Of a DNA stretch of 64,000 nt, positions 14,722 to 26,000 are shown piece by piece. Both the position numbers and the translations under genes were made by a program. The notes under the pieces are model-generated. The model was given only the letters and a program-made list of their open reading frames with translations. It ran no database searches and was not told the origin of the DNA. Source of the stretch: an uncultured Eubacteriales bacterium (GTDB taxonomy: Bacteria > Bacillota > Clostridia > Oscillospirales > CAG-382). The stretch's first letter is position 1. Every line of letters begins with the position of its first letter. The stretch is from contig URVJ01000008.1 of assembly GCA_900551295.1 (NCBI GenBank), forward strand, positions 34,564 to 98,563. The letters are read 5' to 3'.

Positions 14722-17349
14722 TCAGCCTTCAAGCGACTTTTTCGCGCTTTCAAGAGCCTCTGCAATCTTAGACGGATCTTTTCCTCCGGCACTTGCACTG
14801 TCCGGACGTCCTCCGCCGCCTCCGCCGCATATCATAGCTGCAGCTTTGACTATCTTTCCGGCATTTGCACCGTTCTTTACGGCTGCCTTGCCGCAGGTTG
14901 CGTAAAGTATAACCTTGCCGTCAAGCTCCGACGCAAAAAGTGCGGCCGCATTTTCGTTCTTATCCTTGATTATATCTCCGGCTGCACGAAGTTCGTCCGC
15001 AGTCATTCCGTCAAGACGCGCCGTGATAAGCTCGAACGCACCTACTTTTTCCGCACTGTCCGCAAGGTTTGCGGTCTTCATTCCGGCAATCATGGAATTC
15101 TGCTCGTCAACCTTGTTCTTAAGCGCCTTTATCTCGTTTTCTGCCTGAACAGCCTTTGCCGCAAGATCCGCAGCTCCGCCTGCCTTGAGAGCCTTTGCAG
15201 TCTCGTCTATTATGGCCTTATCGTGGTAAATATAATCAATTACGTTAGTACCCGTAACGGCTTCAATTCTTCTGACGCCGGCCGCAACGCTGCTTTCTCC
15301 GATTATCTTAAAAAGACCTGCCTTTGCGGTATTTGACATATGAGTACCGCCGCAGAGTTCCGCTGAAACGTCGCCCATCTTTACAAGTCTTACGACTTTG
15401 CCGTACTTTTCTCCGAACAGAGCCATAGCGCCCATGCTCTTTGCGGTCTCCATATCGGTTTCAATCGTCGTAATATCGTATCCTGCAAGGATATACTCGT
15501 TTACAAGCTTTTCTGTTTCGAGTATTTCATCTCCGGTCATTGCCTGATAATGAGTAAAGTCAAATCTTGCCCTGTACTCGTCAACATAAGAGCCTGCCTG
15601 TTCAACGTGGTCGCCGAGAACGTGTCTGAGAGCCGTCTGAAGCAGATGAACCGCAGAGTGGTTTCTCTTTATTGCCTCGCGTCTTGCCGCGTCGACTTTA
15701 AGCGTTACGGTATCTCCGACATTCAGCACCGCATTGCCCTCAAATTCGCACATATGCATATACTTTCCGTCGGACTTCTTTGTGTCTGTAATATCAATTA
15801 CCGCGCCGTTTGAAAGCGTAAGCGTTCCGGTATCTCCAACCTGTCCGCCGCCCTCGCCGTAGAATACGGTCTTATCGCAAAGCATGGTAAATTCTCCCTC
15901 TGTCGCGCTCTGTGTTCTAACGCCGTCTACGATAATTGCCTCGACCTTTGCGGTACACTCGGTGCTGTCATATCCTGCAAACTGCGTCTTTGCAACGTCG
16001 CTTATAAGATCGGCAGCCTCATGCGACCAGCCGCCGCCGGCTTTGCGGTTTTCTCTCGCGCGGACTTTCTGTTCCTCCATAAGACGGGTGAATTCTTCTT
16101 CGTCTACGGTTATTCCCTTTTCGCCCACAATCTCCTTTGTAAGGTCAACCGGGAATCCGAAAGTATCGTAAAGTTTGAATGCGTCGGCACCCGAAAGCAC
16201 GGTCTTTCCGCTCTTTTCAAGCTCGTCTACAAAGCCCTGCAATATTGAAAGTCCCGTGTCGATGGTGGCGTCGAAACGCTCTTCCTCTATGCTTATAATC
16301 TTCTTTATATAGTCAGCCTTTTCGCGAAGTTCCGGATATGCGCCCTCGTTTTCCTGAATAACTATCTCGCAGAGTCTGTTAAGGAACGCGCCCTCGATGC
16401 CCAAAAGTCTGCCGTGGCGCGCAGCACGTCTGAGAAGACGTCTGAGGACATATCCTCTGCCCTCGTTGGACGGCATAACTCCGTCGCATATCATAAACGA
16501 AGTGCTTCTGATATGGTCGGTTATAATTCTTATGGATACGTCGTCGTTATAGTTTTCGCCGTACTTTTTGCCTGCATATTCGCAGACGGTATCGAGTATG
16601 CGTCTTACGGTATCGACTTCAAAGAGGTTATCAACACCCTGCATTACGCACGCAAGTCTTTCAAGTCCCATACCGGTATCTATATTCTTCTGTTTAAGCT
16701 CGGTATAGTTGCCGTGGCCGTCGTTATCGAACTGCGAGAAAACGTTGTTCCAGATTTCCATATATCTGTCGCAGTCGCAGCCGGGTTTGCAGTCGGGTTT
16801 GCCGCAGCCGTATTTTTCGCCGCGGTCAAAGTATATTTCGGAACAGGGACCGCACGGACCGCTGCCGTGTTCCCAGAAGTTATCCTCTTTGCCGAGTCTT
16901 ACTATTCTCTGCTCCGGAACGCCTATATCGTTCTTCCAGATGTCATAAGCCTCGTCGTCCCGCTCGTAAACGCTGGGCCAGAGCTTTTCTGCCGGAATTT
17001 CAAGCGTTTGGGTGAGAAATTCCCATGCCCACGGAATAGCTTCTTTCTTGAAATAATCGCCGAAAGAAAAGTTTCCGAGCATTTCAAAATATGTGCCGTG
17101 GCGCGCCGTCTTTCCGACGTGCTCGAGGTCAGGAGTTCTGATACACTTCTGGCATGTGGTAACGCGTCTTCTCGGAGGCTCCTTTGTACCCTGGAAATAG
17201 GGTTTCATAGGCGCCATGCCTGAGTTGATAAGCAGCAGCGAATTGTCGTTGATAGGTATAAGCGGAAAGCTCTTAAGTCTTAAATGTCCCTTGCTTTCAA
17301 AGAACGAAAGATACTTTTCACGAAGCTCGTTGAGTCCCGTCCATTTCAT
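14722..17349 (-). CDS. alaS: Alanyl-tRNA synthetase
   Basis: AlaRS charges tRNA-Ala. The 875-aa protein has the class II catalytic domain (about 1-240; FESKGHLRLKSFPLIP, motif 2 around TTCQKCIRTPDLEHVGKTARH, motif 3 MGLERLACVMQG) and the tRNA-recognition domain. The editing domain has its zinc ligands (NHSAVHLLQTALRHVLG and CGGTHMSNTAKAG). The C-Ala domain ends in a glycine-rich stretch (ICGGGGGGRPDSASAGG). Length is normal. The ATG at 17349 is preceded by GGAAGGAAG. Unlike pheST and aspS here, its leader shows no T-box. Confidence 0.97.
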   Translation of the reverse strand: MKWTGLNELREKYLSFFESKGHLRLKSFPLIPINDNSLLLINSGMAPMKPYFQGTKEPPRRRVTTCQKCIRTPDLEHVGKTARHGTYFEMLGNFSFGDYFKKEAIPWAWEFLTQTLEIPAEKLWPSVYERDDEAYDIWKNDIGVPEQRIVRLGKEDNFWEHGSGPCGPCSEIYFDRGEKYGCGKPDCKPGCDCDRYMEIWNNVFSQFDNDGHGNYTELKQKNIDTGMGLERLACVMQGVDNLFEVDTVRRILDTVCEYAGKKYGENYNDDVSIRIITDHIRSTSFMICDGVMPSNEGRGYVLRRLLRRAARHGRLLGIEGAFLNRLCEIVIQENEGAYPELREKADYIKKIISIEEERFDATIDTGLSILQGFVDELEKSGKTVLSGADAFKLYDTFGFPVDLTKEIVGEKGITVDEEEFTRLMEEQKVRARENRKAGGGWSHEAADLISDVAKTQFAGYDSTECTAKVEAIIVDGVRTQSATEGEFTMLCDKTVFYGEGGGQVGDTGTLTLSNGAVIDITDTKKSDGKYMHMCEFEGNAVLNVGDTVTLKVDAARREAIKRNHSAVHLLQTALRHVLGDHVEQAGSYVDEYRARFDFTHYQAMTGDEILETEKLVNEYILAGYDITTIETDMETAKSMGAMALFGEKYGKVVRLVKMGDVSAELCGGTHMSNTAKAGLFKIIGESSVAAGVRRIEAVTGTNVIDYIYHDKAIIDETAKALKAGGAADLAAKAVQAENEIKALKNKVDEQNSMIAGMKTANLADSAEKVGAFELITARLDGMTADELRAAGDIIKDKNENAAALFASELDGKVILYATCGKAAVKNGANAGKIVKAAAMICGGGGGGRPDSASAGGKDPSKIAEALESAKKSLEG

Positions 17350-17396
17350 TGTTTTTTACTTCCTTCCGATTGGAATTATAATGCATATAATATATT

Positions 17397-17425
17397 ATTT
17401 TAAATCAATCTCGGACGATTGTCAA
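17397..17425 (-). promoter_or_regulatory. Sigma-A promoter of alaS
   Basis: TTGACA (complement of 17420-17425), 17-bp spacer, TAAAAT (complement of 17397-17402), about 45 nt before the ATG; no room for a T-box. Confidence 0.82.
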
Positions 17426-17492
17426 TACATTTACGGTTTTTACTTTGATTTAGGGTCATTTCGGCGCAAAAAAGCTTTCGGCTTTATAAAAA

Positions 17493-18311
17493 TCATGGCA
17501 GTTTTACGCTTCTTGCACACATAATTATACCGCCGTCGAGTTTTTTATAATACACCGCGCTGTTTTTATCAAAGCTGCTTATGACAACGCCTCCGAGAGT
17601 TGCCGAGGAATGTATATATTCTCCGCCGCCGATATACATAACGACGTGTCCCTTGAAATACACAAGATCCGCCTCTTTAAGTTCCGAAAAACTAATCTGT
17701 TTTACGTATTTTGAATCCGGCACGGCATCTCTCCAAAGACTCAGCCCGTTCATAGCGTAACTCTGAAAGCAGAGCCCCGAACAGTCTATGCCCGACGGAC
17801 TTTTACCCGCCCATCTGTACGGCGTGCCGAGATACAAAAGCGCGGTATCGACGATATTTTTGCGAACGGCGCCGGGGTTGGTCACATCTTCCTCAAATTC
17901 TTCGGGTTTTATTTCGCTGCTTCTGACATAGCAAACTTTTCCGCCGAAATCTATATCGGTAAAGCCGCAGACGTCGGAATACGAGCTGTTTTTTACGACT
18001 TTACTGCCGCGCGGAATTGTAAGCAGAGGTTTATACTTATATTCGGGTTTCGGCAGAATGTCGCAGAACGGCGACGTCACCACAAAGCTTTTACTCATCT
18101 GAAGTCCGGTTTTACGCCGCACGTCTTTTTTTCGCACAAATCCGCGATAGCCGTACATTGTTTCGGCGCAAAGCCAGTTTTCGGTTTCTTTTTCGGGAGA
18201 CACAGCAAAAATTCTTGTTCCGTAAAGAAGTTCATCTGTTACTGCACTCCCTGACGACGGTAATTCATGAAAATACGCACTCGCGGTTTTTACACAATAT
18301 TCATTTACCAC
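17493..18311 (-). CDS. NlpC/P60 (C40) peptidase with bacterial SH3-like domains
   Basis: This is a cysteine peptidase likely cleaving gamma-D-Glu-diamino acid bonds in cell-wall peptides. Two SH3b-like regions (about residues 10-65 and 80-145) precede the NlpC/P60 domain. The catalytic Cys is at about residue 177 (GIDCSGLCFQ), the His is in GHVVMYIGGG, and a third polar residue is in YIHSSA. There is no signal peptide, as in cytoplasmic YkfC-type enzymes that recycle muropeptides. I chose GTG 18309-18311 because GAGG lies 8 nt upstream; the longer frame to 18425 would run into the partial repeat copy C. A weak AAAGC/GCTTT hairpin with T-run follows the stop. It is not clearly in an operon with ppa. 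Confidence 0.88.
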   Translation of the reverse strand: MVNEYCVKTASAYFHELPSSGSAVTDELLYGTRIFAVSPEKETENWLCAETMYGYRGFVRKKDVRRKTGLQMSKSFVVTSPFCDILPKPEYKYKPLLTIPRGSKVVKNSSYSDVCGFTDIDFGGKVCYVRSSEIKPEEFEEDVTNPGAVRKNIVDTALLYLGTPYRWAGKSPSGIDCSGLCFQSYAMNGLSLWRDAVPDSKYVKQISFSELKEADLVYFKGHVVMYIGGGEYIHSSATLGGVVISSFDKNSAVYYKKLDGGIIMCARSVKLP

Positions 18312-18384
18312 AAAAAGCACCTCGGAAAGACTTTTTTTAAAAGTATATTTCTTTTCCGGGGCAATTATGCGAAAAGAGAAATTT

Positions 18385-18485
18385 GTGCTTGGCTGATTGT
18401 TGCTTAGTTTTGGCGGAAAAGACAATTCACTGCCATGTGCAGCTCTATTCTCCCACTTTTCGGAATCGAAAAGCGCGCGTCCCCT
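18385..18485. repeat. Structured intergenic element, partial copy C
   Basis: About 100 bp resembling the left end of copy A: TTTTGG...GAAAA, then AATTCACTGCCATGTGCAG..CTATTC, ending in CTTTTCG-GAAT-CGAAAAG (18456-18473). It stops abruptly at the ppa stop codon (18486). The rest of the element is missing. Confidence 0.6.
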
Positions 18486-19040
18486 TTAGATTTCATTATC
18501 AGCGATAGCCTTGCCTTCAAAGCCTCTTTTGTAATTAACAATACAGTTTTTAATAATTTCGAGAGCGGTTTCATGCCCCATAATTTCATCAACCGCGGTA
18601 GCCTTACCCTCAAGCTGTTTATACACCGAGAAGAAGTGGCGCATTTCATCGAAAATATGCTTAGGCAGATCCGAAATATCCTTATAGGTATTGTAGCTCG
18701 GATCTTCAAAAGGAATTGCAATAATTTTTTCGTCGTTTTTGCCGTTGTCTATCATCTTGATAACGCCTATCGGATAGCAGCGCACAAGCACAAGCGGATC
18801 TATAACCTCGTTCGAGAGCACAAGCACGTCAAGCGGATCACCGTCGTCGGCATAAGTCTTGGGAATAAATCCGTAGTTTGCCGGGTAATGCGTGGAGGTG
18901 TAAAGTATACGGTCAAGGATAATAAATCCCGTCTGCTTGTCAAGCTCGTACTTCTTTTTGCTGCCCTTGGCTATTTCTATAACCGCAAGAAAATCTTCGG
19001 GCTTTATTCTTTCGGGCGCAACGTCATGCCAAATGTTCAT
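18486..19040 (-). CDS. ppa: Inorganic pyrophosphatase, family I
   Basis: Soluble pyrophosphatase that hydrolyses PPi released by biosynthesis. The 184-aa protein contains the family I signature with the metal-binding aspartates (YADDGDPLDVLVL), plus NYGFIPKT, and the lysines and tyrosines expected around KYELDK and HFFSVYKQLEGK. A GGAGG site lies upstream of the ATG and a clean promoter at 19076-19104. A second, divergent member is encoded at 42921-43436. Confidence 0.96.
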   Translation of the reverse strand: MNIWHDVAPERIKPEDFLAVIEIAKGSKKKYELDKQTGFIILDRILYTSTHYPANYGFIPKTYADDGDPLDVLVLSNEVIDPLVLVRCYPIGVIKMIDNGKNDEKIIAIPFEDPSYNTYKDISDLPKHIFDEMRHFFSVYKQLEGKATAVDEIMGHETALEIIKNCIVNYKRGFEGKAIADNEI

Positions 19041-19075
19041 AGTATAAATACCTCCGTTTTTTGTTTTACGGTAAA

Positions 19076-19104
19076 ATTATACGCGGAAAATGTTAATATT
19101 GCAA
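19076..19104 (-). promoter_or_regulatory. Sigma-A promoter of ppa
   Basis: TTGCAA (19099-19104), 17-bp spacer, TATAAT (complement of 19076-19081). Confidence 0.82.
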
Positions 19105-19122
19105 GCACTGCACCGTCATTTT

Positions 19123-19827
19123 TTAAAGTGCGGCATTCGGCGCTTTTGCGGACTGACGTCTGCTCATTCTTCTCCAGTTGAAAAATCCGTACAGATCGTT
19201 GAAAAGGAACATACAGAAACAGAATATCATCGGTAAGTATCTAATATCCTCAATCGACGCAAGAGTCCACATTGTTATAAGAACAACGTCGTTTACGGCA
19301 TACGCGACGGCATAGAGAGGACTTCTGAGTATTAGCAGTGTGCACGCAGAAAAGCTTGTTGCGACGGACACGGTGCTGATAAACAGATTTGCCGTCCCGA
19401 GAAAGCCGAGAATGTAGTAAAACGCCCATGTAACGGCAGCAGTAAGCAATATTACAAGCGTCATTTTTATTTTTCCGAGCTTTGCCGTCTTTACCTCGGA
19501 CTTGTCGCCGCTGTAAGGATTCTTTATCCACGTGTACACGGCTATTGCCGCGGCAGGCAAAGACATTCCGACATACGTTATCATCTCGCCGTAGTATCTG
19601 AATCTGTACGACACGACGGCGTAGAGTATGCAGAAAAAAATAGTGAGTATCTGACCGAAAACATTTCCCTTTGCGACAAAGATCAGCGCCGTTACGCCGA
19701 TAAGAGAGGCAATGAGCGAAATTATTCCCTCGTTTCCGGCGGCAAGGTACGAAAGCGTCACCACAATAAGCGAGCTTATCCAAAGCGTAAGCTCAAAGCG
19801 GTTGAGTGTTCTGAACGGATTGCGCAT
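19123..19827 (-). CDS. pnuC: PnuC-family nicotinamide riboside/vitamin transporter
   Basis: An integral membrane protein of 234 aa with about seven hydrophobic segments and the PnuC hallmarks: WxxN/Q-like motifs (YTWIKNP, FFNWRR at the C-terminus) and SYRFRYYGEMITYV in the core. PnuC facilitates uptake of nicotinamide riboside, trapped by phosphorylation; relatives carry thiamine or riboflavin, so the substrate is not certain. No NadR-type kinase is nearby. AAGGAG precedes the ATG at 19825-19827. The gene has its own promoter and a leader that can form a long terminator hairpin. Confidence 0.88.
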   Translation of the reverse strand: MRNPFRTLNRFELTLWISSLIVVTLSYLAAGNEGIISLIASLIGVTALIFVAKGNVFGQILTIFFCILYAVVSYRFRYYGEMITYVGMSLPAAAIAVYTWIKNPYSGDKSEVKTAKLGKIKMTLVILLTAAVTWAFYYILGFLGTANLFISTVSVATSFSACTLLILRSPLYAVAYAVNDVVLITMWTLASIEDIRYLPMIFCFCMFLFNDLYGFFNWRRMSRRQSAKAPNAAL

Positions 19828-19848
19828 AAATTTTGATTTCTCCTTTAC

Positions 19849-19945
19849 AAAAAAACAAATGCACCCTTTTCCAAACGTCTTCAAAGGCCTAACGACGCTT
19901 GTAAGAATGCACATAGCGGAGCTACCCGGCGGCAGCATGTATTTT
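19849..19945 (-). promoter_or_regulatory. pnuC leader: hairpin and long terminator-like stem (candidate attenuator/riboswitch)
   Basis: Between promoter and ribosome site the leader has GCTGCC-GCCG-GGTAGC (19921-19936), then an almost continuous stem of about 21 bp (19859-19914; CAAGCGTC pairs with GACGTTTG, ATGTGC with GTGCAT) followed by TTGTTTTTTTG. This is the layout of a transcription attenuator. I cannot match it to a known riboswitch class. Confidence 0.55.
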
Positions 19946-19950
19946 TTAAG

Positions 19951-19979
19951 AGTATATCACATTGCAGATCTTTTTTCAA
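19951..19979 (-). promoter_or_regulatory. Sigma-A promoter of pnuC
   Basis: TTGAAA (complement of 19974-19979), 17-bp spacer, TATACT (complement of 19951-19956); start about 120 nt before the ATG. Confidence 0.8.
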
Positions 19980-20015
19980 GTATAAATTCAAAATTTCTTT
20001 TCGGAAATAAAGAAC

Positions 20016-20059
20016 GCCCGACGGAACAGATGACTTTTTTAATGCAAATTCCGTCGGGC
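20016..20059 (-). terminator. Intrinsic terminator after the beta-galactosidase gene
   Basis: GCCCGACGGAA / TTCCGTCGGGC (11 bp, perfect) followed by a T-rich stretch. Confidence 0.85.
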
Positions 20060-20088
20060 ATATTAGGAGAGTAATGGGAATGCTTAGA

Positions 20089-23000
20089 TTAATTTTCGGC
20101 AGCCGAAATTATTCTTTGGATATAAAGCCTTGTGTTGTCATTTTCGGGAAGTGCTTTGAATGCGTCGGTTTCGGAATATTCCTTTGCAACGCCGTAAACG
20201 CTTCCGCGAACCTCTGCGCCGTAAACCGTACTGCCGTCGCCGAGCACCGCATAGGGTCTTACGACAAGCACGCTGTTAAGCGCAGACTTGGTTTCGGGAA
20301 TACCGACGACCGCGGCAAATATCTCATATGCATTGCTGTCGGTAATGTAGGTAAAGAGTTCTTTGCCCTGCTTTTCCGAAATGGAAATGCCCTTTACGTA
20401 ATCGGCGCCCTCTGTGCCGAAATCAAAGGTAAGAGCTTTTGCGCCGAGCTTGTCGGCTCTTGCAACTATAAAGCCAACCTCGCCGTCTGAGGAAACCGCC
20501 TCGCGGAGTTCTCCCGAAACAACGCTTCTGAAACGTATTCCGGCAGGGTTCTTTACGCGTATCGACGAATATTCCGTATCGGTTGCGGGTGCAAGCACCG
20601 GCTTAAAGCTTGTAACGGTTCCGTCCGTCGTATACTTTTGTCCGGGAAGAACGGTGTCCTTGCCGTTGCTCCATGCATACAGCGAAACATCGCCGCCGCA
20701 TATTGCCGAAGTGAGCGCGGGCATAGTTACAGTCTTGCCTTCGGGAAGTATAAAGCTGTATCCTTTATCTGTAAGCGTATTTCCGTTTGCGTCGGTAAAG
20801 CTTACGGCATATGCTTCTTTAAGCGTGATATTATCAAGATAGAAGTAGACAGCCGTATTGTTTATTGCGTTCGCATAAATACCGAACCAGCCGAGAATAT
20901 CCTGTTTCTGCACAAGCAGTCCTTCAACATGCGTCCATTCTCCGCGCTTTGCAGCCGGCACGCCATTGAGAACCCACTCGCCCCAGTTTGCCTTCTTTGT
21001 GCTTACGGCAGAGTTTACGGTTGCCGACGCAAAGTCTGCACCGCTTGAAAGCTTGTCGGGCATTACGTCGTATTCAACATAGTAGCGCTTGCTGTCGTCG
21101 AGTTTGAGATCCCACTTTGCGTAGTTATATACCTGTCCGCCCTTTCCTCCGGTATCGGGGTCTATGTACAGGCAGTAATTATCGCTGTTCTTGGGATCTT
21201 TCTTGATATATCCGCCCTGAGTATTGCTGTCCCACGGAACATCAAAGCTGCCGTTTGGTATCATGTTTCCGGAACCGAAATCGGGATCGGATTCTACTTT
21301 GAACGTAAATTTCGGAGTGTTTCCGATGCTTATACTCTCATCTTTGCCTTTAAGCGAGCTGAAAGATACGGTAAACGTAGATCCGCGCTTGTATTTCTCG
21401 TAATTTACATATCCGGTAAAGGTGCTTGTCGCTTTATCATACTCGCAGTACGAAACCGCATCTCCGAAGTTTTCCGGAGCAAAGCTTTCTTCAAGTATAT
21501 CCTTGTCAAAAGTTACGGTAAAGCAGCCCTCGAGATATTTTACGGTATCCGAGGAGGCGGTCGCATTTACGGTCGTGCTCCAGAACGCTTTGAATACGGT
21601 GTCGGTGCCGGTTGCGGAATATTCCGTGCCTGCGGCGTAGATGTATTCTCCGTCGCTCCAGCCGGCAAAGGTATATCCGTCGGGAATGTTTGTAAAGGTA
21701 CATTCGGGAAGTCTTACTGTTTCTCCCTTTGACGCGTTTATCGGAGCAATTTCGCCCGACGCGCCGAGAGTCTGTGTAAAGTAAAGAGTTCCGGTCGTGA
21801 GAGAGAAAATTTCTTTTTCAAGAAGCTTTGTAACGGCGTTTACTTTGCTTTGCAGAGATGTTTCGCCGAGTGCGGAGGCTTGTTCAAGAGCCGCCTTGAG
21901 AGATACAAGCTGCTCATCGGTATACTTTCCGCCCGAAACAAGCGCATTTGCCTCTGCCGTTTTCTCGCCGAGAGACGTAAGGTCTGCCTTTACGCCGTAG
22001 AATTCAACCTCGTACAGACTTCCGTAGGAGTTTTCGGGGCTTGAGAATCTTACGTATCTGTAAGACGCCGGGACGTCCGCGGTGAGCGTTATCTGCTTTG
22101 CCGGAACTTCGGGCGTTGTACTGTCGGGAGTCCGGTCGCCGACTACCGCTTTTTCGGTGATCTTTGCAAATGTGGTCCAGGTTTCAAAGTCGTTTGAACC
22201 CTGCATAAGAGTTCCGACAACGCGCGAACCCCATGTTGCGATCATAGGCACGTATTTTACATATACTACAAATTCCGTATTGCTTTCGCCGAAATCAAGT
22301 CCGCCCGTACCTGTTCCTTTATTTGTCGCGGAGAAGTTTACGTAACCGGTATCGAGTCTGCCGTCAAATGCAAGCAGATAGCTCTTTCCGTTATCGTCGC
22401 CGTATTTTCCGCCGGTACCGAACAGCGTATCCGAGGTAAGTTTTCTCTCGTCAAGCTTTTCGAGTGCGTTTACTGCCGCCGTGAGTGCCGCGATATTGCC
22501 GTCCGACGCGTAGGCAAGAGCATTTTCGTATGCTTTTTCAAATGCAAAGTAAGTCTTTGCGGTGTAAAGCTCCTCGTTCACGGTCTTTGCGCTTTCGAGA
22601 AGTTCTTTTGTCTTTTTCTGGCTCTCCGCCTTGGCGATAAGAGCTTTAAGACCGGCAGCTGCTGTATTTACATCATGCTGTGACGCGTTCTGATCGTTTA
22701 TAAGCGTCTCGCAAGCCGAAATGCTTGTCTGAAGCTCACCGTATACGCCGAGATCCGCGTCGGTTATCGCCTTTGCCTGTTTAACAAGCTTTGAAATGTA
22801 ATTCTTGTCGGTTGTTTCGGAACCCTTGTAGAATTCGACTTCGTACAGGCTTCCGTAAGAGTTTTCGGGGCTTACAAAACGCACATATCTGTAATAATCC
22901 GGGTTTTCGATTACAAGCCATACGGGTACGCCGGGAACTTCATCTGCCGTTTCGCCGGCTATGTATACCTTTCCGTTTTCGTCTACATAACCCTCTTTTG

Positions 23001-26000
23001 CAGGCTCGGTCATTTCAGCAAGCTTTGTCCAGTTTTCCTTATCGTTTGAACCCTGAATAAGAGTTCCGATAAAGCGTCTGTCAACATCTCCGTGCCACTT
23101 TGAAACAAGCGGAATGTAGCGTACAGCCGCAACAAGCTGCGCATTGTTTTCGCCGAAGTCAAGTCCGCCTGTACCTGTACCGTTGTTGGTTGCGGAGAAG
23201 TTTACGGGATTTGTCGTAAAGTTGCCGTCGAATGCGTTGGGGTAGCTTTCCTTGCTGTCGTTGCCCCATGTTCCGCCGTTTCCGAACATTGTGTCGGAGG
23301 TGAGCTTTTCATACTTGCTTTCAAGCTTTGCCAAAGCCTCGTCAAGCGCGGTCTTTGCATTTTTAAGCTCATCGGACGAAGAATTTGTATCTGTGAACAC
23401 CGCAAACGCGCTGTTATATGCGTCAAGCGCGTTTATGTAGCTTTCTGAGCCGTATGCGTTTTCGTCAAGCGCTTCAAACGCCTTTATCGACGTCGAAAGT
23501 GCGTCTCTGTCCGCATTGTCCTCGAAAATATCGAGATAATCGCATATGAGCGAGTTTATTTCCGACTGGGCTGCTCCGGAAAGATCGGACATTATATTTT
23601 CAGCGTCCGATATAAACTGTGTAAGCAGCGGCTTTTTGTATGCGTCGGCTCCGTCAAGCGCTTCCTTTGCAGCAGTAACGCACTCCGACAGATAATCCGT
23701 ATCGAGTTTGCATACGTAAAATTCAAGTTCGCAAAGACTTCCGTAGGATTTAGCCGGGCAGTTTATTCTGAAGTAGCGGTAATATTCACTAGTGTCCAAA
23801 TATACCTTAAACCACTTTTTCTGAGCAGTCTCGGTTATCTGACCGACAGGTGTCCAGTTTTCACCGTCATTTGATACTTCAAATATCTCGCCTATTATTC
23901 TCTTGTCGATAGCGTCCGTACCTTCGCTTCTCGGATAATATCTTGCATATACAAGGGAGGCATAGCTGTTTTGTCCGAGATCTACGCCGGCAGTACCTGC
24001 ACCGGGATCGGCAAAGTCAGCCCAGTTTGTAAGATTTCCGTCAAACAGATTGGGATATGCTTCTTCACCGTCTTTTCCGCCATATTTTCCGCCCGTACCG
24101 AAGGTTGTTCCGGCCGCTTTGGAAACGGCAATTTTAAGTCCGTCCCATGCGGAAACGATATTCATTGCGGCGTCGTTAAGTTCGGTCTGAGATGCATTTT
24201 CCGAAAGCAGCTTTTCGGCATTCTTTGCAGTTCTATGCATGCTTACATTCTGCTTTGACGTGCCGTAGGAACGGTACTTACTCGACGTTACAGCCTTTTC
24301 AAGCATGGTATCGAGAGTGCTCTTATCCGTATTGTTCATTGCGGTGTCGAGATATGCGCACATAATATTGGATTCGCGCTGAGTTGCCTTTTCAGCCTTT
24401 GCCTCGCAGTATGATACAGCCGCGTCGAGCGCTGTCTTTGCATTGCCGGTGAGCGTTTCGGAAAGTGCCTTTGCCTCGGCAAGCTTTGCGTCGAATACGG
24501 TACTGTCTATTTCCTTGTGCGAGGTATAGAAATAAACTCTGTAAAGGGAACCGTTTGACTTTGTGCTGTTGAAACGCACATATCTGTAAGGAGTGTCGTC
24601 GCTTACGGTAATCTCCACACGCGCTCCCGGAACATTGGTTTCCTTGGTGTCGTCGTCGCCGATTGTCGCAGCCTTTGTAATTTCGGCAAATGTCGTCCAG
24701 TTCTGTTTATCGTTTGAACCTTGGAACGTTGTTCCGATAATTCTCGTGTTTATGCTGCTCCATTTTGAATGGTATACCGGAACATACGCAACCTTTGTAA
24801 TAACGGACGCGCCGTTTTCTCCGAGATCCATTCCGCCGTAACCGCTTGAGCTGTCTCCCTTGAAGTTTACGCTCTTTGTGCAGTCGATTGCGTTATCGTA
24901 GTCGAAAGCAAAGGGATATGTTTCGCCGTTTATGTTGGGTTCTGCGCCGTAGTATCCGCCCTCACCGAACAGCGTATCGGATCTGAGCTGAGTATACGTG
25001 ACGTCGCCCGGCACATATTCTTCGAGTGCGTTCATGGCGTTATTGAGCGCCGCAACGGCATTGTCTATTGCTTTCTGTGTGTAATTCTCTGTGTTTGCGT
25101 ATATTTTGTTTGCATTTTCGAGAGCCTTGTCAAATGCGAGATACGAGCTTTGAGTACAGGTTTCCTCTGCCGCCTGAATTTCCGCGGTCTTTGCGAGGGC
25201 AACCTTAAGAGACGCCGTATTTGCCGGGACTACGTTTGAAAACGCGGTGTTTGCAAGCTTTATAACGTCGCTGTCGGTCGGAGCGTCGGAATTTTTGAAC
25301 GGGCGTATGCTGTAACTCCATGTGTGCTTTCCGCCGGGTATCTTATACTGTTCGAGCGTGTCATAGAAGCACGAACCGCTGCCTACGCCCTCAACCTTGT
25401 AGTCGATATTGAGAACCGTGCTGTCAAGCTTTGTACACTGATAGAGATGCCTTATCTTGTTTATGCCTTCGGGCAGATAATGCGACGCGCTTACGGAAAG
25501 CGTATTGCCCTCTCCGGCAAATATAATTCCGTATTCCTTATCCGCGCCGTTTATTACGGCATATCTTACGTCGGTACGGTTTCCGTTGTCGTTGGGTCTT
25601 ATGTAATCGACAAGCATATCGTCAACCGTCGTTGTGTAAAATCCTATATCTGCCGCTCTGTTTCTGTCGCTGTAATTTTCGAACGGGCCTCTGCCGAAAT
25701 ACGACAGCGTATCGTAGCCCTTGTCAAGTACAAGCAGCGAGCCGAGTTTGGGAGGATATTTTACTCCGGCATTGAACGAGAAATCTATCTTTATCTCGCC
25801 CGAACCGAGAATGTAATATGTAAGGTCAAGCGATGAGCTTACCGACGGATATTCGAGAGTTGTGCTGACCTTAACGCCCTTTGTCTTGCCGCCGTATTCA
25901 AGCGCGGAGAATTCAAAGGCGCTTGCCTTTACGGACTCTCTGTCGATATTATATCTGAAAGTTTCGGCGTCGGCTATCTTATGAATATCGTTGTCGATAT

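Noticed and set aside
17350..17492. T-box before alaS
   Set aside because: The promoter lies only about 45 nt before the ATG and no T-box core or terminator is present.
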